A DNA stretch of 64,000 bases. Origin: Perkinsela sp. pyNocScin1. Its lineage: Eukaryota > Euglenozoa > Kinetoplastea > Prokinetoplastida > Perkinselidae. The DNA is taken from positions 310,001-374,000 of the forward strand of contig CAXHTR010000003.1 in the NCBI GenBank assembly GCA_964019655.1. Reading direction: 5' to 3'. Below are positions 25,753 to 34,377 of this stretch, in pieces. Each line of letters begins with the position of its first letter. Positions within the stretch are counted from its first letter, which is position 1. The translations under genes and the position numbers were made by a program. The notes beneath the pieces are model-generated. The model had not been told where the DNA came from and made no database searches. It saw nothing but the letters and a program-made list of their open reading frames with translations.

Positions 25753-26832
25753 ATGTATATAGTTGAGAAGCCATCAGAGATACCCACACGAAGTTCTGCC
25801 TGCCTAGAGAAAATAACGATTCAGAATGCAACACTGAAAGGTCATGTCTTTGACTGCACATATTCTCATGAAGGTTCACAACTCTCAAGTCTATGCATTG
25901 AAAAGCAGCAAGGTTGTTGTATTCGAGCTTCCACGTTGGCAATTGTTGCATCCGTACCTTTGGCAGAGGTAAGCACGCTGGTCAAGGATTTACATAAGAT
26001 CATTCCAACAGCATCAATTGGCTTTAAGCATCTCAAGCGTACTATTTCACTTGAAAGTGCAAAAGACCGTGACTCCAAACGCTTCATCTTCTTGAGTCCT
26101 ATATTCAAGCTTGAAACTGACAAGCTTTTGGTCAGCGCTAAGGCTATTTTTTCAGATGCATATCAGAATGCGTTTCTTGGTATCTTACGCCGCTACTCAG
26201 TATGTATTGCTGCTGTTCCTCTGCGCGCCCCACGGACAGCACGCGAGTGGATAGCTTACAATGCTCTCTGGCCCTTGTCATGCCCGAAGATGCCTTCTTG
26301 CGAAGCGCAGCTACAGTCACTTCTTCAAAAGGACCAACAACAATTTGCTCGGTATATGTGCGTGTATACTAGAGCTCTATATTCGTTGCGAGCAAGTGAA
26401 GCACATTCATGCGCAGTCGCATGTATTGTGGTTGATCCAGGTTATACTTGTCACGACCGAACTAATGCTCGAATTATCGCAGACTCGCGTAGATGTCGCT
26501 TCCCGAACAAACCTCTAGAATCCGGACTATATGGCATCAGTCACTACATGGCACGAGAGGCCTCGAACAACCAAGATTCACTGCAGCATGCCGTCTTCTC
26601 CACATTGATGATTGCAAACAAAGAAAGCCCAGGGTACCTTTGCACTGGCTTCGATGTTTTCACGACGCATGAGCCGTGTATGTACTGTGCGATGGCGCTT
26701 GTGCACTCCCGCGTGCGACGCGTATTCTTTACGCACGCAAGTTGCGACGGTGCTCTGATACGGCTCAATGAAATTCAAACGCTCAATCACCATTTCGAGC
26801 TTATTCTCGGAGGGATAAACTGCATGAGCTAA
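25753..26832 (+). CDS. ADAT3: tRNA adenosine deaminase non-catalytic subunit ADAT3
   Basis: A 359-residue protein from the ATG at 25753. The C-terminal deaminase domain has zinc ligands H279 (QHAVFS), C309 and C312 (EPCMYCAMALVHSR), followed by RRVFF. The catalytic Glu of the HAE motif is Val (V281), the hallmark of the structural partner ADAT3. With ADAT2 it converts A34 to inosine in tRNA anticodons. The N-terminal 200 residues form the ADAT3-type extension. The longer ORF adds 26 residues from a splice-signal region and was trimmed. Confidence 0.9.
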   Translation: MYIVEKPSEIPTRSSACLEKITIQNATLKGHVFDCTYSHEGSQLSSLCIEKQQGCCIRASTLAIVASVPLAEVSTLVKDLHKIIPTASIGFKHLKRTISLESAKDRDSKRFIFLSPIFKLETDKLLVSAKAIFSDAYQNAFLGILRRYSVCIAAVPLRAPRTAREWIAYNALWPLSCPKMPSCEAQLQSLLQKDQQQFARYMCVYTRALYSLRASEAHSCAVACIVVDPGYTCHDRTNARIIADSRRCRFPNKPLESGLYGISHYMAREASNNQDSLQHAVFSTLMIANKESPGYLCTGFDVFTTHEPCMYCAMALVHSRVRRVFFTHASCDGALIRLNEIQTLNHHFELILGGINCMS

Positions 26833-26960
26833 AGGGAATCGTTCTATCATTGGTTCTGTCAGTCGCACTTGAATGTAATTCATATCTCGTAAATGCCACA
26901 GCTTGCAGTCAAGTATAACTATAGTAAATATACACTTTCCTTTTCGTAACACACACAATA

Positions 26961-26991
26961 TTTATTTTTTTTGGACTTTATTCTTTCATAG
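26961..26991 (+). promoter_or_regulatory. Probable trans-splice acceptor for the LETM1-like gene
   Basis: A strong pyrimidine run (tttattttttttggactttattctttcatag) ends in AG at 26990-26991, two nt before the ATG at 26994. It is one of the clearest such signals in the window. Confidence 0.6.
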
Positions 26992-26993
26992 AA

Positions 26994-28154
26994 ATGTCAG
27001 CAGGAAGCCTTTCTATTCTGAAGGAGAACGTGATTAGTGTACTGCAAACGCAAAGCTCGTGGCTCCAACGCATTCCAAAAGCAATCGTGGCTTACACTAA
27101 GCTGTACAGCAGAAAACAAAAGTACGCTTCCGACGACGTAAATAGCCAGAAAGAAATGTTTTTCCCTCCGGTTCTTTGGTGTCGAACTTACGGCACGCGG
27201 AATATGTTTATTGACAAGACTCTCATCGAGGAAATGCCTCGTGCCGAGCTTGCCGAATACATTCGCTACCGTTACGACGTTTATAAGATCCTGCATCCCC
27301 TCGCAGCTGTGTTTGCCTTTGGTGGTTATAGCGCTTTCATTGTCCTTCCACTCTGGCTAAGTAATTACAATTGGATGCCCTCAAACATAGGCTGGAAGGA
27401 CAAGACAGTCATGCGTAAATGGCAAGAGTGTCAGGACATGCTTCGCTATAAGCATTGCCCAGCAGCGATCACTGATTACAGATGGTACTACGAATGGCAC
27501 CTCTATGTACCGAGTGAGAACCACACTGCATGGGAAGAGCTATTTGAGAAAAATGACTATCGCCGTAACCCTGCCCTTGTCACTAAAATTGGCAAACTCT
27601 TCGACGAAATGGTGCCGTTTCATCGCGTCCGTAGAAAGCAAATCCGTCTGCTTTTACGTGCGATGGGAATGAACTCGTTCCCACTTTTCGGCAAGCTATG
27701 CGGGCAAGCACGCATTCGTGACTACTGGGAGCTCATGCTCAATGAAGATTACATGGTCATGAAGCATAAACTTCTTGAGACGATGACTCCTGACGAGATA
27801 CGCGACTATGCATGGTATCGATACCTTGCCCCGCTTGACAAAAACCTTAGTGATGAGCAGGTGCGCGAGCGCGTGTGCGATTACCACTTAGTTATTGGAG
27901 GCGATGATTTCATCGAGACAGGGAACATACCGAACCTCTGGACACTCTTCACATTCGTTTTCGGATTCTATAACGACCCTGCGTTCCTTGATCGCGATGC
28001 GGCAGAATTAGATGCGAATGATTACGACCATCTTCGACACTGGGGCCGTGACGTCTTCTTGCGTAGGCTGGAATTTGAGAACGGTGCGTTCCGTGATGAG
28101 GTGGAGGTACATGGTTTGAAAAAGTTAGCAGAGCGTAAGAAGCTCATGGAATAA
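26994..28154 (+). CDS. LETM1-domain mitochondrial membrane protein
   Basis: A 386-residue protein with one strong hydrophobic segment at about 104-122 (LAAVFAFGGYSAFIVLPLWL) followed by a soluble region. Residues about 230-300 (LLRAMGMNSFPLFGKLCGQARIR, then MTPDEIRDYAWYRYL and LSDEQVRERVCDYH) resemble the LETM1 ribosome-binding-like domain, in which an L-T-x-E-E-L ... G-L-S-x-E pattern forms helices. LETM1 proteins act in mitochondrial K+/H+ or Ca2+ exchange and membrane organisation. The sequence is divergent and lacks the C-terminal coiled coil of animal LETM1. Confidence 0.62.
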   Translation: MSAGSLSILKENVISVLQTQSSWLQRIPKAIVAYTKLYSRKQKYASDDVNSQKEMFFPPVLWCRTYGTRNMFIDKTLIEEMPRAELAEYIRYRYDVYKILHPLAAVFAFGGYSAFIVLPLWLSNYNWMPSNIGWKDKTVMRKWQECQDMLRYKHCPAAITDYRWYYEWHLYVPSENHTAWEELFEKNDYRRNPALVTKIGKLFDEMVPFHRVRRKQIRLLLRAMGMNSFPLFGKLCGQARIRDYWELMLNEDYMVMKHKLLETMTPDEIRDYAWYRYLAPLDKNLSDEQVRERVCDYHLVIGGDDFIETGNIPNLWTLFTFVFGFYNDPAFLDRDAAELDANDYDHLRHWGRDVFLRRLEFENGAFRDEVEVHGLKKLAERKKLME

Positions 28155-28285
28155 TGTGTACCAATATGCAATGATTTTTAGATTTATAGCTATCTGCCCT
28201 TCTTTTTCGCAAAATAGCCCTGGATTTCAGGATTGATACTAAAGCAATTCATTTGAAATTAGTATGGCCAGGACAGTGCTTGCTG

Positions 28286-28723
28286 ATGCATAGACAGCTT
28301 AAATCAGAAGTTTATAAGACACGGCAGGAAGCTGACACAGCCACAGTTCAGAAGACGAACAGGAAAACAAAGGATCTTCAGCTGGCCACTACCCCAGCTT
28401 TTACTTTTGGCCGGGACATGATTGGTCAAGAGAATACTTCTAATGAAGAAATTTTGACAGAAATTAACTACTACCCAGTCGTACGTAGTATAGCAAAGCG
28501 AGATCCCAAGCTCTTTCAGACTTTATCCTGCACAAATGGCGCGGAAAAAGGAGAAAGGTCGTCGCAAGGCAAGAAGCCATCGGGTTCACTTTTATCCGAA
28601 ATGGAAAAGTATATGCGTGCGCGAGAACGTCTCTTTGCAGACCCTATCACATCGGCCGAAAACTCACCGATGCTTCAAACCAGCGATGACAGCACGTTAG
28701 ATAAAAGCAATTCAAAAAAGTGA
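28286..28723 (+). CDS. Small unknown protein (possible SUZ-like motif)
   Basis: A 145-residue hydrophilic protein from the ATG at 28286; the longest frame begins at a TTG and was shortened. Most of it appears disordered. A C-terminal segment, SGSLLSEMEKYMRARERLFADP, partly resembles an SUZ motif (E-x-x-Y-x-x-A-R-x-R-I-F), a short RNA-binding element, but the match is weak. A nine-codon ORF starting at 28264 overlaps the main ATG. Confidence 0.5.
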   Translation: MHRQLKSEVYKTRQEADTATVQKTNRKTKDLQLATTPAFTFGRDMIGQENTSNEEILTEINYYPVVRSIAKRDPKLFQTLSCTNGAEKGERSSQGKKPSGSLLSEMEKYMRARERLFADPITSAENSPMLQTSDDSTLDKSNSKK

Positions 28724-28830
28724 AAGCAAAGCTCTTTGACGATTTTGCTGATTTTTTAATTCATAGGAGCGCTTTCTTTCATATTTCTTTAAAACTACGG
28801 ACTACATTAAAAAATTGTATAATAAAAAAT

Positions 28831-28867
28831 TCATTGTCCTTCTGTATTTACACGTTTCATACTCAAG
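28831..28867 (+). promoter_or_regulatory. Probable trans-splice acceptor for the Nup155-like gene
   Basis: The tract tcattgtccttctgtattta and cacgtttcatactcaag ends in AG at 28866-28867, 11 nt before the ATG at 28879. The longer ORF from 28720 runs through it and overlaps the previous gene, which argues for the shorter start. Confidence 0.6.
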
Positions 28868-28878
28868 ACCTTGATCTC

Positions 28879-31800
28879 ATGAATAGCGACCAGAAAAAAG
28901 AACACCCGTCATCGAATGATGCCTATCAAAACAATACCATAAAAAAGCACTCGACCTCTGAAATAATGAGCACCACGCCTGGCATTTGTTATCGCGGCAC
29001 AAAAAAGATATTTACCAGCTCCCGTGCGTTCCTCGCTGACAATGATCAGAATTCGGAGAATAATTTGGAGTTTTCAAACCAACTTAGCGAAAATGGAAAT
29101 CCTATTTTCGTGCTTCCATCACTGCGATGCATTCTAAGAGTATCGGAGGAGATTTTGCAATTCTATGACATGCAAGGAATCGGAAGAGAGTGCCTGCTTA
29201 GCGTAAAGTGGACAAAGAATCTTAAATTTCAGAATGATCGAATCGTTACCGTAGCATCTATGCTCGCTCCAGGCATCTTTCCGGACGAAAACTCACTGAT
29301 TAGTGCGACACCGATGCTTTTGATTTTTACAGCGAGTGGGCAAGTACTGCCATATGTTTTTGAAAGAAGCACTTCGCGTAGCAAAGCAGAAATGTGTGAC
29401 AATCTCATAGTCCTACAGCAGCGAATCAACTCATATTGTAATACAGACCCTGCCTCTGATCAGTTGCCTGGTGCAAAGAGTGGATCGGACCAATCTCCGT
29501 TTCCCGTGAGGGGGGGTGAGTTATTCATTGACAATCCACGTGCAGCTGTTTTTGGAGATCTTAGTCACAAGCGTTTCGAAAAGCGCTCCTTCGCGCTACC
29601 GAATTTCGATCATCTGCTACATGGCTGTGACTCTATTAGCTATATAGAGCTGCGCCCATTTAACAGCAACATATTTTCTCATTCTTGTGATCTTCTTCGA
29701 GATCTTGTGTCAAAAATAAAGCATCTTGGTGAGGGTTCCGAAAATGTTGGTCAGGATAACAAATTCATCCTCGATCTGCGTGATGGTGAGTACGTGAGTA
29801 AAGTTATCCAGCATGTTCCCACTCGTGCTATTTTACTACTTACGAAGAGTGCATTTAGGTCAGAAGCCAAAGCAAATTCGATATACCAGCTCATTTTCTC
29901 CAATCCAACTAGAAGAGGTGGGATACGAGAAATGTATGGGCATCTTGTCGAGTGTAGTCCACGAAATAGATCTTTTAACTGCCTAATCAAAGCGCTTAAG
30001 GAGACAACCGTGCGCTGTGCTGCTCAAGCGCAGTCAGGCTTACACGCCATGTGGACCCTGCGAGAGCAGCAAGGCGTCGAAAAACCACCTAAAAAAAGAA
30101 AATGTGATGAGGTACCCAGCAGGAAAACAGTAGAAAATCTGCTTTCATGCTTTGAGGACAGAATGAAGTCAACAGTCGCAGTGTTCCCGCCGTTGTTTTT
30201 TAGCTCGAGTACATTGCCCCCGAAAAAAGAGACTTTTCGGCTCAATGAATTCATTCTTGATGTAGCCATCGATGATTCAAGAGATTATTTGTACATTCTC
30301 AGAACAAAAAGTACCATTGAGGTTTTTGATATTGCGAATGCAGGCTGGGATGACGCTTATGCACCACGCGCGAGAAATTCAAATCTTCAGTTCGTACATA
30401 TGACCACAATAAAGCACGAGGACCATTTACTTGCTATGGGTTCCCAAAGTCATATTTCAGAGCATGGACGTGATGATGAACTCATGGCAATAACTATCGC
30501 ATCATCAGCAGAAAGCCAGCATACCTTAGGCAAATATTCAAAAGTGTATGAACCGGAAAATATCGAGCTGCTCTTTTCCGTACATACCACGAATAAAACT
30601 TTTCAATACGGCCTTTTCATTGATGCAAGGCACACATCCCAAAACTTGCGCACTGCTGAAAGCTTCCAAATCGTTCTCGCCAACACAATTTTATACTTTG
30701 GTGATAATTCGCCTTCCCATATTCCTTACGTAGGTCAGACGTTTCCTTCAGCTATATGCAACGCTTCGGTACGTGAGACGCAGGAGAAATCACTAACAAC
30801 CAGCACATACCTGTGGACAAGCAGAATGAAAGACATGCAGTCTTTGAAATATGCAACTATTATTGACTCCGTTCTTTCACGAAATTTCTATCACATGAAA
30901 ACACGGGCAACCCTTCGACCATTTAGATTTTCTGAAAAATGCATGTATAAGAAGAGCCTTCTTCTGCGTCTAGCAGAAAATAGAATTTCTAGTCAGATTC
31001 AAGGCAACACTTTCTTCTACAAAGAGAATCAGGACAGATTGAAAATGACTCTTCATCAACTTATGAGCAAGTACATTCACCTTGTCAGTGACCAACATAC
31101 GCATGAAATCAACAGCCACGAATTCCGAAAATTCAGCGAAATGATCTTCCAATTAAATACTTTCGCACTAGAAAATACAGAACTTGCTAAGAATCTCTTC
31201 TACTTCGAGATTCAATGCTTTTTAGCGGGTACTCGGTCTACTGATTCCGTAGTCGATCTCTTGAAAATGGGCGTAGACAAAGAGTATTTGACAAGCACTT
31301 TTTTCGATATACGCTTCGTACGAAGCTTGAAAAAGAATCAATCAATTGACTTGTCTTCAGGCTGGACCAAAATCACATATCCGTCATGCATGCAGGCGAT
31401 GCTTTTTCAAACGATCGAAATTATCAGCCCCTTGCTTTCTATCCGTTTGTTTCAAAATCGGTGTGACCAAAAACTCTTGAAGGCCTGGCATTCAGCTGAT
31501 TACATTGCCCCTATTTCATCAGAAGAAATACGAGCTATCATATTAAGCCTCAATGGTGTTTTGGATATTGCAACGGGCTTAATTGATGAATCATACATAA
31601 ATTCTACGTCTCAAGCTATAAAACTACCAGCGATTCAGGATATATCAAGCGCTGTTATTGAAGTGCAGATCACACCGAGCAGTCGATTTGTAGACTATGA
31701 AGGGGCGCTGATCATGTCGATGCAAAAGATCGCCAAGTCCGTCGCACACATCAATCAAAAGCTTTGTTTTCTTGAGTACATTTACACACACTTCGGTACA

Positions 31801-33168
31801 TATTTTGAAGTTCATCCCACAAGTCAATGCGGGTTTGAATCTTATACTATATCCCTCGTCAATATATGGCGATGCCTCTTCGATGCATGTGAAACTAGAA
31901 CACCGGCGGAGCCTTCAACGCAGCAGATTCTTTTCGATGATTTTTCACTTGGTCATCTTTTCGCAGAAGGGTGGCTACTCACAGCTGAGAGTTACACTTT
32001 AATTACAGCAAAGAGCTTCCTAATGACCTTTGTACGAGCAGTGTTCCTCTTCTCGGCGATAGAATCAGCTCTTACACTCGCTGAACACCTTGGCTCCGTG
32101 TCTATTTACAAGCCAAAAAGTTTCGTGGGTACGAAAGACCTATGCTTACTTTTGGAAAACGTTTTCAAAGATGATGGTTCGCTTTTCAACCGTTGTGATG
32201 AAAGTGAAATAAATTTACTCAAAAAATTTGATGCAATTAATCGGCACCATGCTGCTTTGCTGCTACAGACGTCACCAGTTTCATGGAGCACGATCAAGGA
32301 TATAGAAAGTACACTTTCTGCAAGATGCGATGCCTTCTTCAATTCTGGTTCAACTCTCGAGTGCTCGAGCATCGCCAACATTTTTTTCCATTGCTGCATA
32401 AGCGCAAGCATTAAAGATTTACTTGTTCTACATAGCTCAAGTAGAGTAAGTCCATTCAACTTTTTCAGCCTTGGTGCCATTCTCACGGTGTCTATTAGGC
32501 GATCTTTACCCGCACTGCCAACGAAAAACATCTTGGGAAATGTAAGCGATGATCATCACGATATATCATCAAAAAGCAGTGTTTTTTGGTCGCTTCTCAC
32601 GCTTTATTGTCTCCATGACATTGAAAGCGCAGCCCGAGTGTCTTTTTACCCAAATAGTGGACTAGGCGATTTTTCCACACCCGACACTCCGGCTAAGGTT
32701 TGCCTAGCGTTGGAGGGGTTTATGCCGTTTCAATTTATTTTAGCAAGAACCAAGCATTTGTTACGACAAAAAGATCCAAGGAGGCAGATTCACGAACATA
32801 CACAGCTCGAAAACAGTCTTTTGAAGATTTTTAGTGTCTCAGATTCTGATCTCGTTGAAAGGGACAGTGCATTATTCAAGCGCTTGCTCAGCTGGGCTAC
32901 TCTAGATTTGACTGAGTGGTACGGAAGTTTGTACGCCCGAAATGAAGATTCTTGTTATATGCTACAAAAATATCGAAGGTCTATGTACAAAAGCCTTTGT
33001 GAAGGTATTCGCTGCCGGTCAACAAACGTGCAGCAAGTACTTCTGAAGCAGTGTGAAGCTTTTCTAATGAGCCACAAAGATAAGATGCCCGAAGAGATCA
33101 CTGACTTTTTTTCTTTTTCAGCCAAAGATCTCCCATTTCAAGTCCCGCAAAGCAATGCCCCAGTATAA
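28879..33168 (+). CDS. Nup155/Nup170-like nucleoporin
   Basis: A 1429-residue protein starting MNSDQKKEHP. The N-terminal 550 residues resemble a seven-bladed propeller; the most diagnostic piece is FILDVAIDDSRDYLYILRTKSTIEVFD, matching the I-D-x-S-R-x-x-L-Y-x-x-x-x-x-x-x-I-x-V-Y-D element of Nup155 family proteins. The remainder is an alpha-helical solenoid without membrane segments. These nucleoporins form part of the inner ring of the nuclear pore complex. Overall size fits (about 1390-1500). Another propeller-solenoid scaffold is the main alternative. No frameshift was noticed. Confidence 0.62.
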   Translation: MNSDQKKEHPSSNDAYQNNTIKKHSTSEIMSTTPGICYRGTKKIFTSSRAFLADNDQNSENNLEFSNQLSENGNPIFVLPSLRCILRVSEEILQFYDMQGIGRECLLSVKWTKNLKFQNDRIVTVASMLAPGIFPDENSLISATPMLLIFTASGQVLPYVFERSTSRSKAEMCDNLIVLQQRINSYCNTDPASDQLPGAKSGSDQSPFPVRGGELFIDNPRAAVFGDLSHKRFEKRSFALPNFDHLLHGCDSISYIELRPFNSNIFSHSCDLLRDLVSKIKHLGEGSENVGQDNKFILDLRDGEYVSKVIQHVPTRAILLLTKSAFRSEAKANSIYQLIFSNPTRRGGIREMYGHLVECSPRNRSFNCLIKALKETTVRCAAQAQSGLHAMWTLREQQGVEKPPKKRKCDEVPSRKTVENLLSCFEDRMKSTVAVFPPLFFSSSTLPPKKETFRLNEFILDVAIDDSRDYLYILRTKSTIEVFDIANAGWDDAYAPRARNSNLQFVHMTTIKHEDHLLAMGSQSHISEHGRDDELMAITIASSAESQHTLGKYSKVYEPENIELLFSVHTTNKTFQYGLFIDARHTSQNLRTAESFQIVLANTILYFGDNSPSHIPYVGQTFPSAICNASVRETQEKSLTTSTYLWTSRMKDMQSLKYATIIDSVLSRNFYHMKTRATLRPFRFSEKCMYKKSLLLRLAENRISSQIQGNTFFYKENQDRLKMTLHQLMSKYIHLVSDQHTHEINSHEFRKFSEMIFQLNTFALENTELAKNLFYFEIQCFLAGTRSTDSVVDLLKMGVDKEYLTSTFFDIRFVRSLKKNQSIDLSSGWTKITYPSCMQAMLFQTIEIISPLLSIRLFQNRCDQKLLKAWHSADYIAPISSEEIRAIILSLNGVLDIATGLIDESYINSTSQAIKLPAIQDISSAVIEVQITPSSRFVDYEGALIMSMQKIAKSVAHINQKLCFLEYIYTHFGTYFEVHPTSQCGFESYTISLVNIWRCLFDACETRTPAEPSTQQILFDDFSLGHLFAEGWLLTAESYTLITAKSFLMTFVRAVFLFSAIESALTLAEHLGSVSIYKPKSFVGTKDLCLLLENVFKDDGSLFNRCDESEINLLKKFDAINRHHAALLLQTSPVSWSTIKDIESTLSARCDAFFNSGSTLECSSIANIFFHCCISASIKDLLVLHSSSRVSPFNFFSLGAILTVSIRRSLPALPTKNILGNVSDDHHDISSKSSVFWSLLTLYCLHDIESAARVSFYPNSGLGDFSTPDTPAKVCLALEGFMPFQFILARTKHLLRQKDPRRQIHEHTQLENSLLKIFSVSDSDLVERDSALFKRLLSWATLDLTEWYGSLYARNEDSCYMLQKYRRSMYKSLCEGIRCRSTNVQQVLLKQCEAFLMSHKDKMPEEITDFFSFSAKDLPFQVPQSNAPV

Positions 33169-33290
33169 GCCTAAGGCGCCAAAGATGTAAATGATGGCTA
33201 GTGTGTTATTTATGATGATGTGTAATCAAAATACGGTGACGGAAGGAGTAAAAAATATCTTTCAATGGACTATGCATATAAAGATATATA

Positions 33291-34079
33291 ATGAGGCAGG
33301 AGAATGAATCAAATTTAAAGATTTTGATTCGCTGTCTACCGTTTGATATGCAAGAGGGGGATTTCATTCAAAAGTTTTGCGAAGGGGATATTGATGCGCA
33401 TGTACACAATGATATCAGATGGTTCTGGTTTGTTGGTGGAGGGAAAAAGAACCATCTTGATGATACAGTCACTCCAGATCATTCAGATAGCAGTGCTGTA
33501 AAACATAAGCAAAGATTTCCACGTTCTGCATATGCTTTAATCGTTTTCAGTAACTGCAAAGCAGTAGAAAGTTTTGTGGTGCGTAACAATGGAAGAGTCT
33601 TACAAGACAAAGACGGTAACTCCCACATCACACATATTGAATATGCTCCAGTGCAAAAGCTTCCAAAGCAGGGCACTGTAGACCTAATTCGGTCAAAAAC
33701 AGGTACAACTTACAATGAGCCCGTAGATTTTTTACATTTCCGCGACAACCTCAACACAAGTACGAGGGCACATCAGTACATCAATAAATCCTCGGAAGAA
33801 CTTGGTGAAAACAAAAAACGTATCATAGACTGGCTTGGAATCAAGCTTAAAAAACATGGCTCATCATCAGATCTTGTCGATAGTCTTGCTATGCGCTGGA
33901 GAAGAGAAGCTCAACAGGCTCCTGAAAGTAAACCACGGAAAAAATTGGGAAACAGCGAGGAAGGAAATGACACCCATCAAGACAGGAAAGTTACCGCAAC
34001 ACGTAAAGTACAATCAAAGAAAATCAAGCGAAAAAAGAAGAAATCGATGGAGAAGGGGAGATATTCGGGTGTTGGTTAA
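33291..34079 (+). CDS. UPF3: UPF3-like nonsense-mediated decay factor
   Basis: A 262-residue protein. Residues 9-30 (LKILIRCLPFDMQEGDFIQKF) form the first strand and helix of an Smg4/UPF3 RRM-like domain. Further on come SAYALIVFSNCKAVESFV, HITHIEYAPVQKLPK and SKTGTTYNEPVDFLHF, the conserved V-E-x-A-P-x-Q-x-x-P-K and D-x-x-Y-x-x-F-L blocks. The tail from about 200 is strongly basic (KKIKRKKKKSMEKG). UPF3 links UPF2 to exon junctions or the ribosome. Animal UPF3 is longer and has a C-terminal junction-binding motif not seen here. Confidence 0.78.
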   Translation: MRQENESNLKILIRCLPFDMQEGDFIQKFCEGDIDAHVHNDIRWFWFVGGGKKNHLDDTVTPDHSDSSAVKHKQRFPRSAYALIVFSNCKAVESFVVRNNGRVLQDKDGNSHITHIEYAPVQKLPKQGTVDLIRSKTGTTYNEPVDFLHFRDNLNTSTRAHQYINKSSEELGENKKRIIDWLGIKLKKHGSSSDLVDSLAMRWRREAQQAPESKPRKKLGNSEEGNDTHQDRKVTATRKVQSKKIKRKKKKSMEKGRYSGVG

Positions 34080-34377
34080 ATGCCGAGCAAAAAAAGAGAA
34101 ATAGAAACTCTCTGATAATGCATGACTCAACTAAAGATAGCGGCGCAAATCACAGCTTCCTAACAGAGATCTGTGCAAAATTTTTGCGAGTGACGACAGA
34201 TATCACATGCATCATACCTCATCACCAACGTTTTTTTGTATGCAAATACTGTACAACTCGGCGACAAATTCAGTGAAAGTAGGCGGTGCTGCACTTTATA
34301 TGCACTAGCGTCAAATTTTAAGTACAACTTAACACCTCTATATATAGTCGTCATGTACAATATTGGTATTGTAGGCC
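34080..34377. other. Intergenic stretch, about 300 bp
   Basis: No credible gene. Short ORFs on both strands (34160-34427) have no recognisable product. An AG at 34373-34374 after a T-rich stretch probably serves the helicase gene. Confidence 0.45.
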
